DNA from: Burkholderiales bacterium
GTDB lineage: Bacteria > Pseudomonadota > Gammaproteobacteria > Burkholderiales > SG8-41
NCBI GenBank assembly: GCA_019746155.1
Contig: JAIESJ010000176.1
Span: 1-8,132 of the forward strand
Direction of reading: 5' to 3'
Length of the DNA stretch: 8,132 bases
The notes below the pieces were generated by a model, which did not search any database, had not been told where the DNA came from, and was given only the letters and a program-made list of their open reading frames with translations. The position numbers and the translations under genes were made by a program. Positions within the stretch are counted from its first letter, which is position 1; the number at the start of each line of letters is the position of its first letter. Below are positions 6,029-8,132 of the stretch, piece by piece.

Positions 6029-7009
6029 GTGGTTTTTGAGCAGGACATCGAGCGGGCAGTCAGGATTCTCCGTGCCGGAGGCCTGGTCGCGTTTCCCACC
6101 GAGACGGTTTACGGTCTGGGCGCCGATGCTTCCAACCCGGAGGCGGTCAAAAAAATATTCGCCGCCAAGGGCCGGCCGCACGATCATCCGCTGATCGTAC
6201 ACATTGCCGACGCCGTTCAGCTTGCCAATTGGGCGCACGAGATTCCGCCGGCTGCCGGCAAATTGGCGAAGAAATTCTGGCCCGGCCCTTTGACCATCAT
6301 TCTGCGTCGCTCCGCACAGGTCAGCGATCGGGTGACGGGCGGACAGGACACCGTGGCGCTGCGCGTGCCGTCGCATCCGGTTGCACAGGCACTGTTGCGC
6401 GCCTTCGGCGGCGGCATCGCCGCGCCTTCGGCCAACCGTTTCGGGCGCGTGAGCGCGACCACGGCGGAGCACGTGCGCGGCGAATTCGGCGCCGCCGTGG
6501 ACTGCGTGCTCGACGGCGGCGCCGCCGACGTCGGCATCGAATCGACCATCGTCGATCTCTCAGGCGGCAAGCCGACCTTGCTGCGGCCGGGCTGGATTAC
6601 GGCGCAGCAACTGCAAGAGGTTTTGGGCGAACCGCTTGCGGCGCCCGACGCCGCATCGCCGCGTGCGCCGGGCACGCTCGCTAAGCACTATGCGCCGCAA
6701 ACGCCGCTGCTGCTGATGGAGGCGGACCTGCTGCTCGAACTCGCCGCCAGCCTCACGCGTCAGGGCAAGCGCGTCGCCGCACTCGCCCGCTTCGCGCTGC
6801 GGCCCCTGCTGCCGGGGTTGGTGTGGATCGCCGCGCCCACCGACGCATCGAGCTATGCCCATGATTTATATAATAATTTACGCCAACTCGACGATGCCAA
6901 GTGCGACACGATACTGGTGGAGGCGCCACCACAGGATGCGGCGTGGTTCGCGATCCGCGATCGCCTCTTGCGTGCTGCGACGGGGGAATCCGTAGCGGAT
7001 GATACGTAG
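6029..7009 (+). CDS. sua5: L-threonylcarbamoyladenylate synthase, two-domain Sua5 type
   Basis: The enzyme makes threonylcarbamoyl-AMP from threonine, bicarbonate and ATP, the first step of the t6A37 modification of ANN-decoding tRNAs. The 326 residues hold an N-terminal YrdC/TsaC domain (about 7-195). It has FPTETVYGLGADA (22-34), KGRPHDHPL with basic residues K47 and R49 (47-55), WPGPLT (84-89), APSANRFG (132-139) and GIESTIVD (169-176). A linker APGTLAKHYAP (213-223) leads to a C-terminal Sua5 domain with the YAHDLYNNLRQLD stretch. The start at GTG 6029 is chosen on its ribosome-binding site; GTG 6020 would add three residues. It lies 88 bases after sbtB, and no strong promoter or terminator is seen in that gap. 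In Burkholderia-type genomes a Sua5 gene commonly follows purine genes (recalled, not searched), so the bicarbonate pair may be an insertion into that order. Confidence 0.95.
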   Translation: MVFEQDIERAVRILRAGGLVAFPTETVYGLGADASNPEAVKKIFAAKGRPHDHPLIVHIADAVQLANWAHEIPPAAGKLAKKFWPGPLTIILRRSAQVSDRVTGGQDTVALRVPSHPVAQALLRAFGGGIAAPSANRFGRVSATTAEHVRGEFGAAVDCVLDGGAADVGIESTIVDLSGGKPTLLRPGWITAQQLQEVLGEPLAAPDAASPRAPGTLAKHYAPQTPLLLMEADLLLELAASLTRQGKRVAALARFALRPLLPGLVWIAAPTDASSYAHDLYNNLRQLDDAKCDTILVEAPPQDAAWFAIRDRLLRAATGESVADDT

Positions 7010-7288
7010 CTAATACACAAACGGTATCAGGCGCCAGGATTGCTCCCGATAAATTTCGTACGCGGAACCGGCTAACTTGCCGAGCAGCGCCTCCTCCGAA
7101 GAGATGCGCACCGCATAAGCGGCAAGCATGGCGACGCCGTAGCAACCGATCAGCACCGCGGTCGTGCCACGGTTGGGATTCGCGTGTGCGTGTGTCCGCG
7201 CATAGTCGCCGTGCCGCCAGCGCAGCACCTCAAGCGCAGCAAAGGCCGCGATCAACAAGTCGGCGACGGATTGAGGAGCAAGCTCCAT
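7010..7288 (-). CDS. 92-residue membrane protein resembling an internally deleted isoprenylcysteine methyltransferase-family protein
   Basis: The reverse strand encodes 92 residues from ATG 7288 to TAG at 7012-7010. There are two hydrophobic segments (about 8-22 and 43-60). The N-terminal part (RWRHGDYARTH, then NPNRGTT and a helix) resembles the start of ICMT-type membrane methyltransferases. The C-terminal part (RISSEEALL, SAYEIYREQSWRLIPFVY) resembles the end of that family. The roughly 90 residues normally between them, including the GPY-RHP-type SAM-binding motif, are absent with the frame kept. It may be a remnant after an in-frame deletion, or a distinct small protein. No clear ribosome-binding site is seen. 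It lies 31 bases after the TRAP permease on the same strand, so they are probably co-transcribed. Its stop codon abuts the Sua5 stop codon. The family assignment is from remembered pattern only. Confidence 0.5.
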   Translation of the reverse strand: MELAPQSVADLLIAAFAALEVLRWRHGDYARTHAHANPNRGTTAVLIGCYGVAMLAAYAVRISSEEALLGKLAGSAYEIYREQSWRLIPFVY

Positions 7289-7319
7289 CTGTTGGCGGGT
7301 GGCGTGCGTGCGATGAATC

Positions 7320-8132
7320 TTAACTGCCGTACAGGTAGTTAGGCAGCCACAGCGTCATGCCCGGCCACAGGTACATGATGATCATGCACAGGATCACGAT
7401 CAGCATGTAGGGCATCATGCCCGCGAAAATCTGGTTCAGCGTGACATGGGGCGGCGACACGCCTTTCAGGTAGAACGCCGACATCGCCACCGGCGGCGAG
7501 AGGAATGCGGCCTGCAGGTTGACGAACACCAGCGTTCCCCACAGGATCGGGTCGATCCCGAAATGCTTCAGCAGCGGCAGGAAGATCGGCACGAAGATGA
7601 CGATGATTTCGGTCCATTCCAGCGGCCATCCCAGGATGAAAATGATCGCCTGGGACAGGATCATGAATTGCACCGGCGTCATGTTGAGCGACAGCACCCA
7701 TTTCTCTACCAGCGACTGGCCGCCGAGGATCGCAAATACCGCCGAGAACAGCGCCGATCCGACGAACAGCCAGCACACCATCGCCGTGGTCTTCGCGGTA
7801 AGGAACATCGACTCCTTGACCCGCTGCCAGTTGAGCGTCTTCGCCTGCAGCGCAAGGAGGAATGCGCCCGCGGCGCCGATCGCGGCGGACTCCGTCGCGG
7901 TGGTGATACCGAACAGGATGACCGCGAGCACCATGATCGTGAGAAGGCCGAGCGGCATCACCGACTCGATCAGCATCTTGAGCATCACGAACTGCTCGCC
8001 GCCCAACTTCAGATAGTAATAGAACAACAGTACTGCGCATAACGCCGCGCAGGCCCAGTACCAGGCATAGAATGCCGTCGGCGGACCGCTGTCGGCTGGC
8101 GCTGCCTGGATCTGTGCCCTGAGTTCCGGGCT
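7320..8132 (-). CDS. TRAP transporter large permease (DctM family), N-terminus off the window edge
   Basis: The last 270 codons of a membrane protein run from the right edge to TAA at 7322-7320. The sequence is hydrophobic almost throughout, with the DctM hallmark MVLAVILFGITTATESAAIG and later FILGWPLEWTEIIVIFVPIFLPLL, LWGTLVFVNLQAAFLSPPVAMSAFYLKG and a C-terminal WLPNYLYGS. TRAP large permeases use an ion gradient and a periplasmic binding protein to import organic acids and similar solutes. The binding protein and small permease are not in the window, so the substrate is unknown. Before the hallmark segment lies a polar linker (ELRAQIQAAPADSGPP) and an additional aromatic-rich hydrophobic segment (FYAWYWACAALCAVLLFYYYL), which is longer than in canonical DctM at this point. 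The frame is open to the edge, and internal TTG or ATG codons are not the true start. Confidence 0.93.
   Translation of the reverse strand, partial: SPELRAQIQAAPADSGPPTAFYAWYWACAALCAVLLFYYYLKLGGEQFVMLKMLIESVMPLGLLTIMVLAVILFGITTATESAAIGAAGAFLLALQAKTLNWQRVKESMFLTAKTTAMVCWLFVGSALFSAVFAILGGQSLVEKWVLSLNMTPVQFMILSQAIIFILGWPLEWTEIIVIFVPIFLPLLKHFGIDPILWGTLVFVNLQAAFLSPPVAMSAFYLKGVSPPHVTLNQIFAGMMPYMLIVILCMIIMYLWPGMTLWLPNYLYGS

Noticed and set aside
6861..6880. Perfect TATAAT (6869-6874) in an AT-rich patch inside the Sua5 gene
   Set aside because: It encodes the conserved DLYNNLR segment of the Sua5 domain, has no -35 partner, and no plus-strand gene follows it.
7446..8042. 198-codon plus-strand frame opposite the TRAP permease, rich in Arg, His, Glu and Asp
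   Set aside because: The charged composition is the expected mirror of a hydrophobic membrane protein read antisense.

Overview
The window is GC-rich DNA with a typical proteobacterial gene layout. The purE, purK, purC and Sua5 proteins look most like those of Betaproteobacteria (Burkholderiales/Nitrosomonadales type). This is a judgement from remembered family sequences, not from a search. No mobile element, CRISPR array, tRNA or rRNA is visible. Genes occupy nearly the whole window, and no gene-free stretch exceeds about 260 bases.

Layout. Positions 1-1836 (minus strand) carry the first 290 codons of an MmgE/PrpD-family protein, which runs off the left edge. Upstream of it is a complete short-chain dehydrogenase/reductase (SDR) whose active-site tetrad is largely replaced. 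A 190-base gap between them holds an AT-rich promoter-like stretch, a compact foldable element and a hairpin at the SDR stop codon. Positions 1837-2096 form a divergent promoter region. Positions 2097-7009 (plus strand) carry a tight co-directional run: purE, purK, purC, an SbtA-type bicarbonate transporter, an SbtB-type PII-like regulator and a two-domain Sua5 threonylcarbamoyl-AMP synthase. Positions 7010-8132 (minus strand) carry a 92-codon gene that looks like an internally deleted methyltransferase-family protein, and the C-terminal part of a TRAP transporter large permease that continues past the right edge.

How the genes fit together. PurK consumes bicarbonate, ATP and AIR to make N5-CAIR. 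PurE rearranges N5-CAIR to CAIR, and PurC adds aspartate to give SAICAR, so these are three consecutive steps of purine synthesis. Sua5 consumes bicarbonate, ATP and threonine to make the intermediate for the t6A modification of tRNA. Between the two bicarbonate-using functions sits a bicarbonate importer with its own adenine-nucleotide-sensing partner. The most interesting hypothesis here is therefore a bicarbonate-supply module embedded in a housekeeping purine/t6A operon, rather than in the carboxysome or carbon-concentrating setting where SbtAB is best known. The minus-strand genes on either side look like accessory catabolic and uptake genes, and nothing in the sequence links them to the purine run.
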